Made by a program: the position numbers and the translations under genes. Below the pieces are notes generated by a model, which saw only the letters and a program-made list of their open reading frames with translations, searched no databases and was not told the origin of the DNA. A DNA stretch of 64,000 nt from Desulfosporosinus sp. OT (lineage in GTDB: Bacteria; Bacillota; Desulfitobacteriia; Desulfitobacteriales; Desulfitobacteriaceae): contig NZ_AGAF01000064.1 of assembly GCF_000224515.1 (NCBI RefSeq), positions 1 to 64,000 on the forward strand, written 5' to 3'. Within the stretch, counting starts at the first letter, position 1. Every line of letters starts with the position of its first letter. Below are positions 51,577-60,530 of the stretch, piece after piece.

Positions 51577-52362
51577 TCATAGCCCTACTTGAGAACGCAA
51601 TTCCTTCACTTCTTTAACAGTAAGTGCCCGGTAATTCCCTAACTGGAGCGTCTTCTCGAGGGTTAACGGTCCAAAACTAACCCGTTGAAGCTTAACCACT
51701 AAATATCCTAGGGCAGCAAACATCCGTCGGATTTGGCGATTTCGACCTTCATGAATTGTCACCTCTAAGATTTCTATCTGTCCTTCCTTAGAATTTACCT
51801 TTGTTTCCTTGGCAACACCGCTCAGGCGCTTAACTTTAGCAGGAGCGGTGTTGCCATCTTCAAGAAGTACCCCTTTCCGTAACTCTTCGAGCGCATTAAT
51901 ACCAACCGAGCCCTGTACCCAAACCCGGTACGTTTTCTCGACTCCATATGAGGGGTGCATTAAGCGATGGGCTAATTCACCATCGTTGGTAAGCACTAAT
52001 AAGCCGGATGTATCGTAATCCAATCTCCCGACAGGATATACCCGTACCGGAGCATCTTTCATTAAATCAACCACGGTGGGACGGCCTTGCGGATCACTAG
52101 CACTGGTAATAACGCTTATTGGTTTATTAAGTAAATAATAGTACAACCTCTCAGATCGTTGAACCGGATGCCCATCCACTTCAATATCGTCTTGGATTCT
52201 GACCTTAGTCCCTAAGGCTAAAATTTTTTCTCCATTGACTGTCACTCGACCATCAATAATAAGTCGTTCAGCATGTCGACGAGAGGCCACTCCAGCCTGG
52301 GCAAGCACTTTTTGCAGACGTTCTCCAGCTCCTTCATCTAGAGCCATGTTCTCACTTTTCAT
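51577..52362 (-). CDS. rluB: 23S rRNA pseudouridine synthase RluB-like
   Basis: A 261-residue enzyme. An S4 domain (LQKVLAQAGVASRRHAERLI) is followed by the RsuA-type catalytic domain with the active-site Asp in GRLDYDTSGLLVLTNDG and IHEGRNRQIRRMF. It converts a uridine of 23S rRNA to pseudouridine. ATG 52362 follows GGAG. It is last in the scpAB-spm-gt cluster, as in B. subtilis, where rluB lies near spmAB. Confidence 0.93.
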   Translation of the reverse strand: MKSENMALDEGAGERLQKVLAQAGVASRRHAERLIIDGRVTVNGEKILALGTKVRIQDDIEVDGHPVQRSERLYYYLLNKPISVITSASDPQGRPTVVDLMKDAPVRVYPVGRLDYDTSGLLVLTNDGELAHRLMHPSYGVEKTYRVWVQGSVGINALEELRKGVLLEDGNTAPAKVKRLSGVAKETKVNSKEGQIEILEVTIHEGRNRQIRRMFAALGYLVVKLQRVSFGPLTLEKTLQLGNYRALTVKEVKELRSQVGL

Positions 52363-52383
52363 GAATCTCCGGTCCCCTTCTCC

Positions 52384-53790
52384 TCATCGATTAGTTTTAG
52401 GGTTTTTAAGATCAAAAATGCCCGGCCCAACTTCAGGATAACTATTCTGAATGTCTTCCCAAAAGAGTTCTTTCTGGGCACTTTGGGGAAGCTGAACAAA
52501 GTAATCAGCGGGGAACTTTTGCAGTACTTTCGACGGGATCTCCTCGTCCTTTAGAATAGATAGTCGAAAACCAACACGCCGAGCATAATAAAACGTCATC
52601 GGCGGTGGATCACTTAAGACGAGAATACTCGAGTCTGGTGTATGGTCTTGAATCCACTTGGCTTGAGTGAGATAGTCTTGATTCCACTGATACTTAGGTG
52701 TTAAGTAGGTATAAGAACTTCGATTGATAAATAATAAGAGCATAATTACGATCACGGTTCCCGGCAGACTTTTTATCTGGCCGAGTGCATAGCCACTTAG
52801 CAAGGCAGCAAAAGGTAAAATTGGGACTAAGTAGTAATCTAAAGGAATACGAACACAAACTAATCCAATATAAAGGGCAGCAATTCCTCCCCAAATCAAC
52901 AGGGCCATGCGCACCGGAGAGCGGAAAAAGATCATGTGGCACATACCGAGGCCTGAAAGAAAGAGAATGCTGTCAGTAAACCCTCGCAGAATATTTTTTT
53001 CCAATATTTTCCAATCAAGATTGTGCACGTTCTTGGCCACTTGATCCGTCAAAATTCCTGAAACAAATTGACTTGAAGAAGCAACTTGAGAATGTACCCA
53101 TAAATAATATACCATAGGTGGAATTAGCACAAACATACTATAATGAACAAGCTGAACTACTCGTTTACGATTTAGTGGCCAAAAGCCAAGCAGGAGGGCA
53201 ACCGGAAACAACATTAACTGAGGAAGTTTGGCCAAGATTGCCCCGGCCATTAACAAGCCCACTTTCCAAATTCCGCTCTCCTGCTGCGTAATTCTCCATC
53301 GCCAGATCATAACTAAGGCCCAAATACTCCAAGCTTGGGCCATCGGTTCAGGCATAACAACTCGTCCATAATAAATTGATAAGGGCATTAAGGCATAGAT
53401 GGTTGCCGCATAAAGCCCTGCACGGTCCGTGAACATCTTCCGCCCTAAATCATAGATTCCAACTACTGTAACCAGAGATAAGACAATCGACCATAGCCGT
53501 CCCCAAATATCTGCCCAGCCAAACAAAGTCCAAGTGGAAGCCAGCAGATAAGGCAAAAAAGGAAACTCCAATTCAACCTTTTGAGGGGTAGCGCCATCAT
53601 AATTGAGTTGAGGCAAGAAGACACTTGGAATATTTGTTAATCGCCCAAGCATATGGGTCGCCATACTCGCCGTATCGGCTTGTCTCCAGCCTTGATTATC
53701 CAACAATGGATTTGTTATTCCCCGCAGACGGACTAGTAAGGCCAGAAGAAGAATTAGACACAAGAGTATACGTCTTATTCTTCGGCCCAT
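52384..53790 (-). CDS. GT39/ArnT-like membrane glycosyltransferase
   Basis: A 468-residue polytopic protein with about 10-12 membrane segments, an N-terminal loop with the catalytic-type Asp in NQGWRQADTASMA, and a C-terminal extracytoplasmic part. It probably moves a sugar from a polyprenyl phosphate carrier to an envelope acceptor. ATG 53790 lies nine bases after GGAG and overlaps the upstream GT2 gene by 16 bases. That gene, of the polyprenyl-phosphate sugar type, may supply its donor. Confidence 0.85.
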   Translation of the reverse strand: MGRRIRRILLCLILLLALLVRLRGITNPLLDNQGWRQADTASMATHMLGRLTNIPSVFLPQLNYDGATPQKVELEFPFLPYLLASTWTLFGWADIWGRLWSIVLSLVTVVGIYDLGRKMFTDRAGLYAATIYALMPLSIYYGRVVMPEPMAQAWSIWALVMIWRWRITQQESGIWKVGLLMAGAILAKLPQLMLFPVALLLGFWPLNRKRVVQLVHYSMFVLIPPMVYYLWVHSQVASSSQFVSGILTDQVAKNVHNLDWKILEKNILRGFTDSILFLSGLGMCHMIFFRSPVRMALLIWGGIAALYIGLVCVRIPLDYYLVPILPFAALLSGYALGQIKSLPGTVIVIMLLLFINRSSYTYLTPKYQWNQDYLTQAKWIQDHTPDSSILVLSDPPPMTFYYARRVGFRLSILKDEEIPSKVLQKFPADYFVQLPQSAQKELFWEDIQNSYPEVGPGIFDLKNPKTNR

Positions 53791-54578
53791 TCCACGGTAC
53801 TCCACTTTTTGCGTTTTGTCTGATAGATTAGCTGGATATATCCCCAAATTGTTGCCCCTATTCTCATTTTACTGACACCAACCTTATGTTCATAATGAAG
53901 TTTTAAGGGAACTTCCGTTACGAGCTCTGCTAAAGGAGCAACTTTCAATAACAATTCAACCATTCCTGAAAAATTTTGGCTTTTGATTATATTTGGACCA
54001 TATATTCGAGTTCCTTCAGCCAAGATGGAGAGCCGATAAGCACGGTACCCGCACGAATAATCTCGCACCCCTGCAATGGGGAGAAAATAATTCATGACTT
54101 TCCCAGCTCCCCAAGATAATACCTTACGCCCGAAAGAAAGCCCATGCTGTTCACCGCCTTGAACATAACGCGAAGCAATTACAAGGTCAGCACCTGAACA
54201 TATGGCCTCACAAAGCAAAGGAATGCAGTTGGCAGGGTGAGTATTATCCGCATCCATCGTTATGAGTATGTCTGTGACTTCCTGCTCCTTGTAACCAGTA
54301 TTTTCTGAGAGGTGACCTTGAGTTTGGTTATAATTCAAGACATACTGAAAACCGCTGTTTAAGGCTGCCCCAAGCCCTTGATTTTGATCATGGTTAACTT
54401 TGTGGACGTTTTTATGCGTCATAGCATATTTATCGACGACTTCCTGAGTTCGATCTGAACTTCCATCATTAACGACAACAATCTGATGTGGGATTGGTGC
54501 ACAGTTCTGCGCGATGTCTTCGAGCAAATTTGGAAGTGCTGCGGCCTCATTATACGCAGGTAGAACTATATATAGCAT
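53775..54578 (-). CDS. GT2-family glycosyltransferase (polyprenyl-phosphate sugar synthase type)
   Basis: A 267-residue cytosolic enzyme: YIVLPAYNEAAALPNLL, VVNDGSSDRTQEVV and ITMDADNTHPA give the nucleotide-sugar and metal sites, and GYRAYRLS follows. It resembles dolichol-phosphate mannosyl or glucosyl transferases. ATG 54578 has GGGGG eleven bases upstream. The N-terminal extension to 54656 is unlikely. It overlaps the membrane glycosyltransferase gene. Confidence 0.88.
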   Translation of the reverse strand: MLYIVLPAYNEAAALPNLLEDIAQNCAPIPHQIVVVNDGSSDRTQEVVDKYAMTHKNVHKVNHDQNQGLGAALNSGFQYVLNYNQTQGHLSENTGYKEQEVTDILITMDADNTHPANCIPLLCEAICSGADLVIASRYVQGGEQHGLSFGRKVLSWGAGKVMNYFLPIAGVRDYSCGYRAYRLSILAEGTRIYGPNIIKSQNFSGMVELLLKVAPLAELVTEVPLKLHYEHKVGVSKMRIGATIWGYIQLIYQTKRKKWSTVEWAEE

Positions 54579-54628
54579 ACTACACAATGCCCCCTTTCGG
54601 TTCATCGTTAGTATGCTCAAAGTATGAA

Positions 54629-55168
54629 TCAATAAAACGTCTTGCTGACAATCCAAACAGAAACGATTAGACCAATGAGATCGGCTAATAATCCTAATTT
54701 TAAAGCGTAACGATACTTTTTGATGCCAACTGAACCAAAATAGACCGTTAGCACGAAAAATGTGGTGTCTGTACTGCCCTGAAGGGTTGAAGCCAATCGT
54801 CCAATAAAGGAATCCGGTCCATATTGATTAATTAGTTGGGTTGCTACCCCTAAGGCTCCCGATCCGCTCAGAGGACGCATGATAGCTAACGGGATAATCG
54901 CTGCAAAGTTTGAATCGAAACCTAAAAACCCGAATAGTGGCTGTAACCAATGCGATACTATATCGAGTGCTCCTGAATCGACGAAAACCCCAATAGACAC
55001 AAGCATTCCAATTAAAAAGGGAAGTATCCGTACACCAGTTTTGAACCCTTCCTCCGCTCCAGCCACAAAGGACTCATAGACAGGGACATTACGCAGGTAG
55101 GCGAGCACCGGGATAAGTAATAAGAGTAATGGAATCGCCCAACGAGAAATCTCGGCAATAATTCTCAT
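54629..55168 (-). CDS. spmB: Spore maturation protein B
   Basis: A 179-residue membrane protein with nucleoside-transporter-gate repeats: AEEGFKTGVRILPFLIGMLVSIGVFVDSGALD and IMRPLSGSGALGV. With SpmA it is needed for spore core dehydration and heat resistance. CACAGGAGGAAG precedes ATG 55168, overlapping the spmA stop by four bases. Confidence 0.95.
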   Translation of the reverse strand: MRIIAEISRWAIPLLLLLIPVLAYLRNVPVYESFVAGAEEGFKTGVRILPFLIGMLVSIGVFVDSGALDIVSHWLQPLFGFLGFDSNFAAIIPLAIMRPLSGSGALGVATQLINQYGPDSFIGRLASTLQGSTDTTFFVLTVYFGSVGIKKYRYALKLGLLADLIGLIVSVWIVSKTFY

Positions 55169-55746
55169 TTCTTCCTCCTGTGACGAATAAGGTAATCCAC
55201 GATGATAGCAACAGACATAGCACATCCTGTCGCAACGATTGTAGTGCCGATAATTTCTGTTGGGTTTGCTGAATTCGCCTTAAGTCGCACTCCTATAATC
55301 GTTGCTGGGATAAGGGTAATACATGATGTGTTTAAAGCAAGAAAGGTAATCATTGCAGGGCTTGCTACATCGGGTGTCGGGTTTTCCTTTTGAAGTTCTT
55401 GCATAGCCTTTAATCCGAAAGGCGTCGCTGCATTACCCAGTCCTAGTATATTAGCGCTCAAATTCATGATGATAGCCCCAAGTGCCGGACTATCTGGCTT
55501 AAGTGAAGGAAATAAATGACGAATTGCAGGTCCGAATAAACGGGCAATCCCTTTAACAAAACCAGCCTCCTCCGCCAGGCGCATGAGACCTAACCATAAG
55601 CTCATCACACCTATCAGTTCAATGGCAACCTCTACTCCTAGTTCAGCCGCTTTCATAGCAGATACCGTTACATTTTCGATATGCCCATTGAGCGCAGAGA
55701 CGATAATTCCAGTCACCAACATTAAAAGCCAGATGAGATTAACCAT
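55165..55746 (-). CDS. spmA: Spore maturation protein A
   Basis: A 193-residue membrane protein: GVEVAIELIGVMSLWLGLMRLAEEAG, NLSANILGLGNAATPFGLKAM and LNTSCITLIPATIIGVR are typical. It acts with SpmB, whose gene overlaps. AGGGGGTGG precedes ATG 55746. Confidence 0.95.
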   Translation of the reverse strand: MVNLIWLLMLVTGIIVSALNGHIENVTVSAMKAAELGVEVAIELIGVMSLWLGLMRLAEEAGFVKGIARLFGPAIRHLFPSLKPDSPALGAIIMNLSANILGLGNAATPFGLKAMQELQKENPTPDVASPAMITFLALNTSCITLIPATIIGVRLKANSANPTEIIGTTIVATGCAMSVAIIVDYLIRHRRKK

Positions 55747-55787
55747 TTCCCACCCCCTATTTCAATAGAATGTATGATAAGGACAAC

Positions 55788-55816
55788 TAAAAAAGAACGA
55801 GAAATCTCGTTCTTTC
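55788..55816 (-). terminator. Terminator after ytfJ
   Basis: On the minus strand AAAGAACGAG-ATTT-CTCGTTCTTT is followed by TTTAG. It separates ytfJ from spmA. Confidence 0.8.
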
Positions 55817-55865
55817 TTGGTTATCCAATCCTATTACTATTATTGCGCTCATAGTCATGACCAAT

Positions 55866-56309
55866 CTAGTCGCGGGCAATTATAATGTCATCCGATGCTT
55901 TCTTCTTTCTCTGAAACATTCCCGCAATCTTGTCTAACAGATCAGGAACCGTATCGATCAAGCGATCAACTACCACATTGCTATCGACAGGAAGAAGTCG
56001 AATCGTACCATTACCTACGACCAAAAAACCAACAGGTTGTACTGATACTCCAGCTCCTGCACCGCCCCCAAAAGGGAGTGGTGGTGCTTGTCCTGGTGTG
56101 CCGCCTGAATTTCCTTTTTCTTTATCGTCATCTGGTGGTGCAAATTCACTACCACCTGCTGCGAAACCACAAGAAACCCGTGATATTGGAATAATCACGG
56201 ATCCATCTGGACTTTCTACCGGATCTCCAACAATCGTGTTCACATCCACAATTTGTTGGATGCTCTCCATGGCTGTTTTCATCAAGGATTCAATAGGATG
56301 ATTCCCCAT
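55866..56309 (-). CDS. ytfJ: Sporulation protein YtfJ (GerW family)
   Basis: A 147-residue protein: HPIESLMKTAMESIQQIVDVNTIVGDPVE, PISRVSCGFAAGGSEF, a Gly/Pro-rich stretch (GGGAGAGVSVQPVGF) and VVGNGTIRLLPVD. GerW proteins aid spore germination in B. subtilis. GGGGGTAG precedes ATG 56309. It follows the DUF2953 gene by four bases, the same pair as ytfI-ytfJ. Confidence 0.94.
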   Translation of the reverse strand: MGNHPIESLMKTAMESIQQIVDVNTIVGDPVESPDGSVIIPISRVSCGFAAGGSEFAPPDDDKEKGNSGGTPGQAPPLPFGGGAGAGVSVQPVGFLVVGNGTIRLLPVDSNVVVDRLIDTVPDLLDKIAGMFQRKKKASDDIIIARD

Positions 56310-56313
56310 ACAG

Positions 56314-56958
56314 CTACCCCCTTATACCCCGCTTAAACGTTCGCAGTAGATTTATTCCTACAAAAATAATATGACCGATTCTCAAGTGGAATATGCATTG
56401 AATATCACACAAAAAACCCTCTTTTTTAAATTGCGGCACGACAACCAGAGCTGGACATGGGACTTCGACCGTCACCTGTTGATATAGGCGCGAAAGTGCA
56501 AAACCAAACATAGTCCAAAAAGCTCCCGCTGCGATCGCTGTCTGGGATGCATCCTTATAGCCAATTTCTATGCGCCAGTTAATGGACCTGCAATGGATTC
56601 CTCTGTAAAATTGACTCTTCACTCGATTTAAACGCCGTAACAGACGAGGAACATGTAACCAAAGGCGAGATAACCACCCTCTTCGTATATAGCGAAAACG
56701 CGCTGTTGTCGTGGCTTGTCGTTTACCCCCTTTACCTTTGGCAACTTGTTCAATTTCCAGCTGCGGCCCTTTCTCCCATTCTAGTTGAAGGGTTGGAATC
56801 TGATATTGAGTATGCCATAGCCCGTGGAAGGCAGACAAATCGATATCAATATGATCTTCCTCTTCGATACGTCGGTATCGAAAATTCACTTCAGCTTTTA
56901 ATGCTAAGCTAAGTACTAGCAGAATAGCCACTGCGAGCAAGAATGCTAAAACCCGCAC
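56314..56958 (-). CDS. DUF2953 membrane-anchored protein (YtfI-like)
   Basis: A 214-residue protein with one N-terminal membrane segment (VLAFLLAVAILLVLSLALKA) and a basic domain (FRYIRRGWLSRLWLHVPRLLRRLNRVKS) typical of DUF2953. GTG 56958 is preceded by GGAGGGG, a much better site than the upstream ATGs at 56982 and 57042. It is paired with ytfJ. The function is unknown, with a sporulation link inferred. Confidence 0.85.
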   Translation of the reverse strand: MRVLAFLLAVAILLVLSLALKAEVNFRYRRIEEEDHIDIDLSAFHGLWHTQYQIPTLQLEWEKGPQLEIEQVAKGKGGKRQATTTARFRYIRRGWLSRLWLHVPRLLRRLNRVKSQFYRGIHCRSINWRIEIGYKDASQTAIAAGAFWTMFGFALSRLYQQVTVEVPCPALVVVPQFKKEGFLCDIQCIFHLRIGHIIFVGINLLRTFKRGIRG

Positions 56959-57141
56959 CCAAAACCCCTCCGTACTCCACATCTCGTCATATTGACTGTG
57001 TCTAAATAGATAAGATACCCCAATTGGAAATATTCTATACAATATTCCATATTTTTGAACATACCTATATCGCTTTCTTAAATAAGAGAACTATGAAGAA
57101 GGACAACTAATATAGCTGCCCTTCCCCATTAATTACCTAAA

Positions 57142-57387
57142 TTATTGACTGACGAAAGTGATTGCGCGTATCGGAATTCGCACAACGGGGCGATGACCAT
57201 CGATCGGAGTACCCACATTTGAAAAAAGCTTTGCATTGGTTAAAAGTGCGACGCCATCTTGAAGTCCTCCGAAGCATCCGATCCAGAAACCGGAATCCAT
57301 ACCTATCCGGAGCGTTGCACCGATTGGATAGGTGTCAAAAAGCGCAACGATTCGAGGGACACAAGGTGCTCCAAAGCCGAAGCCCAT
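57142..57387 (-). CDS. Small conserved-looking protein of unknown function
   Basis: An 81-residue, Gly-rich hydrophobic protein (GFGFGAPCVPRIV, IGATLRIGMDSGFWIGCFGGLQDGVALLTN, key pieces only) ending in RIPIRAITFV. AAAAGGGG lies seven bases before ATG 57387. It stands between scpB and DUF2953. The regular strand pattern suggests a compact beta fold; I cannot name a family. Confidence 0.65.
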   Translation of the reverse strand: MGFGFGAPCVPRIVALFDTYPIGATLRIGMDSGFWIGCFGGLQDGVALLTNAKLFSNVGTPIDGHRPVVRIPIRAITFVSQ

Positions 57388-57516
57388 AAAATAACCCCTT
57401 TTCTCCATAATTTGGGCCGCTCAAGCGGCCTAGAAGATTGGGCCGACCAAACTGAGATGTCATATCAGATCGGAGGTTATTTCACTTTCTTATTCCATAA
57501 TATGGATCAATCCCCA

Positions 57517-58053
57517 TTATGTTACCGCATCATCATCAAGTGACTCCACTTCAAGGTTAGGCATATCGTCTAAGGAACGTAAGCCGAAATGAAGAAGAAA
57601 TTGTTCGGTCGTTGCGTAAAGGATGGGGCGCCCCGGCCCCTCCTTCCGACCAACATCCTTCACTAATCCTTTTTCGATTAGCGTTGCCAGGGCCCGATCG
57701 GATTGGACTCCTCTAATAAAATCTATCTCTCCGCGCGTCACCGGCTGTTTGTAAGCGATGATCGACAGCACTTCAAGAGCTGCATTGGAAAGGGCCTGCG
57801 CCGGCTGCTTATAGAGCATCTCGATATAACGAGCAACCTCTGGCTTGGTGCCCAATTTATATCCGCCATTGATTTCAAGAAGTGTCAAACCACAGGAATC
57901 CGCAGCATATCGAGCCCGAAGTGTACTAAGCAGTTCTTCAATTTCTAACAAATTCAACTCAAGAATCTCACCGAGTAGTTCAAGCGTCAGCGGATTTTTG
58001 GCTACAAATAAAAGTGCTTCTAATGCAGCCGTCTCTGGCTCCCGAAACAGCAT
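57517..58053 (-). CDS. scpB: Segregation and condensation protein B
   Basis: A 178-residue protein with two winged-helix domains: ALEALLFVAKNPLTLELLGEIL and LSIIAYKQPVTRGEIDFIRGV, then RPILYATTEQFLLHFGL. ScpB with ScpA regulates the SMC condensin complex for chromosome compaction. GTAGGTGAG precedes ATG 58053, five bases past the scpA stop. Confidence 0.96.
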   Translation of the reverse strand: MLFREPETAALEALLFVAKNPLTLELLGEILELNLLEIEELLSTLRARYAADSCGLTLLEINGGYKLGTKPEVARYIEMLYKQPAQALSNAALEVLSIIAYKQPVTRGEIDFIRGVQSDRALATLIEKGLVKDVGRKEGPGRPILYATTEQFLLHFGLRSLDDMPNLEVESLDDDAVT

Positions 58054-58058
58054 CTCAC

Positions 58059-58826
58059 CTACTCCTCTTCCGTAAATTCCCAGGCCTTCTTCGTTGGAAA
58101 TAACATAATATCGCTCAGCATCGCCGGTTGTTCAGCTCGAAGTTTGCCAGACTTCAATAGTTCAAGCAATGCCAGAAAAGAGACAACCATTTCCATGCGC
58201 GATCCCAGACGCATTAGCTGAGAAAACCTCATCCCTTTCGGATGAAGAATGACACGCCGCAAAATATCTGCAACCATTACATCAATCGCGATCTCATCAG
58301 GCTTAACAAGCCGGATTTCTTCTCCTTTTTCAGCACGTTCAATCACCCTACGAAACGCTTGCCAAAGGTTTTCAAAAGATATTCCTTTGAGTGGATCCTC
58401 TGATTGGGCATCTGCTAGTAAAGCTTCTACGTCGACTTCTCGGTAATAGGACCTTCCAGATGAAGTTTCCAATTCCTCTAAAACTTGAGCTGCCTGTTTG
58501 TAGGCCCTGTAAGCCAGTAAGCGCTCTACTAGTTCCTGCCGCAGGTCTTCTCCCTCCACCTGTTCTTCTTCATTTTTCGCAGGTTTAGGCAAAAGATCCT
58601 TTGACTTCATGTAGAGCAGTTGGGCCGCAAGAACAAGAAATTCCGTTGTGACTTCCATGTCCAAAGACTCCATCTGTCTGACGGCTTCCACAAACTGGTC
58701 TGCAATCCGCGCAATTGGAATATCATAAATATCCACTTTTTCTTGTTGAATAAGGGTCAATAGTAAGTCAAGTGGACCATGATAGGCAGGAAGTTCTATC
58801 TGCGGACTGGTCTTCCCATTCTCCAT
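58059..58826 (-). CDS. scpA: Segregation and condensation protein A
   Basis: A 255-residue kleisin: LPAYHGPLDLLLTLIQQEKVDIYDIPIARIADQF at the SMC-binding N-terminus, a variable middle, and a C-terminal winged helix (FLALLELLKSGKLRAEQ). It bridges SMC heads. The start abuts the trpS stop (ATG 58826), so it is read by coupling. Confidence 0.96.
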   Translation of the reverse strand: MENGKTSPQIELPAYHGPLDLLLTLIQQEKVDIYDIPIARIADQFVEAVRQMESLDMEVTTEFLVLAAQLLYMKSKDLLPKPAKNEEEQVEGEDLRQELVERLLAYRAYKQAAQVLEELETSSGRSYYREVDVEALLADAQSEDPLKGISFENLWQAFRRVIERAEKGEEIRLVKPDEIAIDVMVADILRRVILHPKGMRFSQLMRLGSRMEMVVSFLALLELLKSGKLRAEQPAMLSDIMLFPTKKAWEFTEEE

Positions 58827-59801
58827 TTACAGCCCCATGACGCAGCGAACTTCTTTCATTGTCTCAGAGGCTGTTAATCGAGCACGAGCTGCGCCTTCTT
58901 CGAGGACTTTCTCCACGCGGCCAGGCTCCTCCCAATAAGCACGCCGTTCCCTAAATGGACTTAATAACTTCTCTAAATTCTCCGCCAAGTGGCGTTTACA
59001 AGCGACACAACCAACTTTCCCTGCGCGGCAATTTTCTTCCACTTCGGCAACTTCGGGAGTGTAGATCTGATGAAACTTATCTACAATACAGACCTCAGGG
59101 TGCCCTGGATCATCTTTTCGGAGCCGAGCCGGGTCAGTAATCATTTGTTGGACCCGCGTCTTGATCTCCTCAGGCGAAGCCGTTAGAGAAATGGCATTAT
59201 GATAACTTTTACTCATTTTACGCCCATCGACTCCTGGTAAGAGAGGCACCTTACCCACAAGATCTTTGGGTTCAGGAAAAACCGTTCCGTAAAGATGATT
59301 AAAACGGCGAGCCACTTCTCGACAAAGTTCAACATGTGGCATCTGGTCTTCTCCAACTGGTACCACGCTTGCTTTATAAACTAAAATATCAGCTGCCATT
59401 AAAAGAGGATAACCTAAGAAGCCATAGGTGCCTAGGTCTTTCCCTTGCTGGGTTAATTGTTGAATCTGATCTTTGTAGGTAGGAACGCGTTCCAACCAGG
59501 ATAGAGGCGTAAACATAGAAAATAGCAAATGTAGTTCCGAGTGTTCTTTGACCTCTGATTGTACAAAAACAGCGCTTTTCTCAGGATCAATTCCCACACT
59601 GAGCCAATCTAGGGCAATCTCTCGCCGTAGACGAGGGAAGTCTAATCGATCTTCATACCCTGTGGTTAAGGCGTGCAAATCCACGACGGAAAAATAGCAA
59701 TTATAATCCTCCTGTAAGGCAACCCAGTTCTGAATTACGCTTAGGTGCCCGATATGCAACGCCCCAGTCGGCCGCATTCCGCTTAATATTCTACCTTTCA
59801 T
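58827..59801 (-). CDS. trpS: Tryptophanyl-tRNA synthetase
   Basis: A 324-residue class I synthetase: HIGH at residues 16-19 (TGALHIGHL), GEDQMPHVEL and KMSKS in GRKMSKSYHN. It charges tRNA-Trp. ATG 59801 follows AGGAG; an ATG three codons upstream is less well placed. No T-box leader is visible in the short upstream gap. Confidence 0.97.
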   Translation of the reverse strand: MKGRILSGMRPTGALHIGHLSVIQNWVALQEDYNCYFSVVDLHALTTGYEDRLDFPRLRREIALDWLSVGIDPEKSAVFVQSEVKEHSELHLLFSMFTPLSWLERVPTYKDQIQQLTQQGKDLGTYGFLGYPLLMAADILVYKASVVPVGEDQMPHVELCREVARRFNHLYGTVFPEPKDLVGKVPLLPGVDGRKMSKSYHNAISLTASPEEIKTRVQQMITDPARLRKDDPGHPEVCIVDKFHQIYTPEVAEVEENCRAGKVGCVACKRHLAENLEKLLSPFRERRAYWEEPGRVEKVLEEGAARARLTASETMKEVRCVMGL

Positions 59802-59850
59802 AACTAACACTCCTTTTTGTTATCGCAGTTTTCGTTTATCATAATGATCA

Positions 59851-60516
59851 TCAACTCAGCCACATCGGACCGAGAAAAGGGCTTAATACTAGGGTTATGA
59901 TTGTCTGATAAGTGTAGGCGATCCCGTTGATTGTTGGAAAAAGTACACTACCAAGAATATCGGTAAAAAGAAGAATCACTAATATAATCATTCCATACTG
60001 CTCAAGTAAATGTAGTTGCGGATCAAAGCGTACTGGTAATATCCCTCTAAGAACGGCAAACCCGTCAAGCGGAGGAATCGGCAAAAGATTAAAGACCCCT
60101 AAACCCAGATTCATCAGCACAATTGATTGGAAAATCAGTCTGATTATACCACTCCATGCAGAACCGTGGATCCAATGCATCGTCAAATACCATAAGACAA
60201 ACGCTACAAAGGCGGTAATTAAATTCATGATTGGACCAGCCAAAGCAACTTGCATATGCCCACGCCTCATATTTCCTTTATAATAGCGCGGGTTGGTCAT
60301 TACGGGCTTAGCCCATCCGAATTGATATAAGAGGGCCATCAGCGTTCCGAAAAGATCTAGATGCACAAGAGGGTTTAAGGTTAAGCGCCCTTGACTGCGC
60401 GGGGTTGGGTCTCCCAAACGATCTGCCACCCAAGCATGCGCAAACTCATGAAAGGCAAATCCAATCATCAAGGCCGGAATATTGGCGATAATGGTCGGTA
60501 AATTAAAACCAAACAA
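59851..60516 (-). CDS. Site-2 protease family (M50) membrane protein
   Basis: A 221-residue membrane protease with the zinc motif HEFAH (FAFHEFAHAWVADRLGDPTPRSQGRLTLNPL, key part only) and a second site NLLPIPPLDGFAVL. Family YwhC-like, substrate unknown. TTG 60516 follows GGAGG. It lies 14 bases after the tRNA nucleotidyltransferase fusion. Confidence 0.92.
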   Translation of the reverse strand: MFGFNLPTIIANIPALMIGFAFHEFAHAWVADRLGDPTPRSQGRLTLNPLVHLDLFGTLMALLYQFGWAKPVMTNPRYYKGNMRRGHMQVALAGPIMNLITAFVAFVLWYLTMHWIHGSAWSGIIRLIFQSIVLMNLGLGVFNLLPIPPLDGFAVLRGILPVRFDPQLHLLEQYGMIILVILLFTDILGSVLFPTINGIAYTYQTIITLVLSPFLGPMWLS

Positions 60517-60530
60517 AGGCTTTCCTCCTT

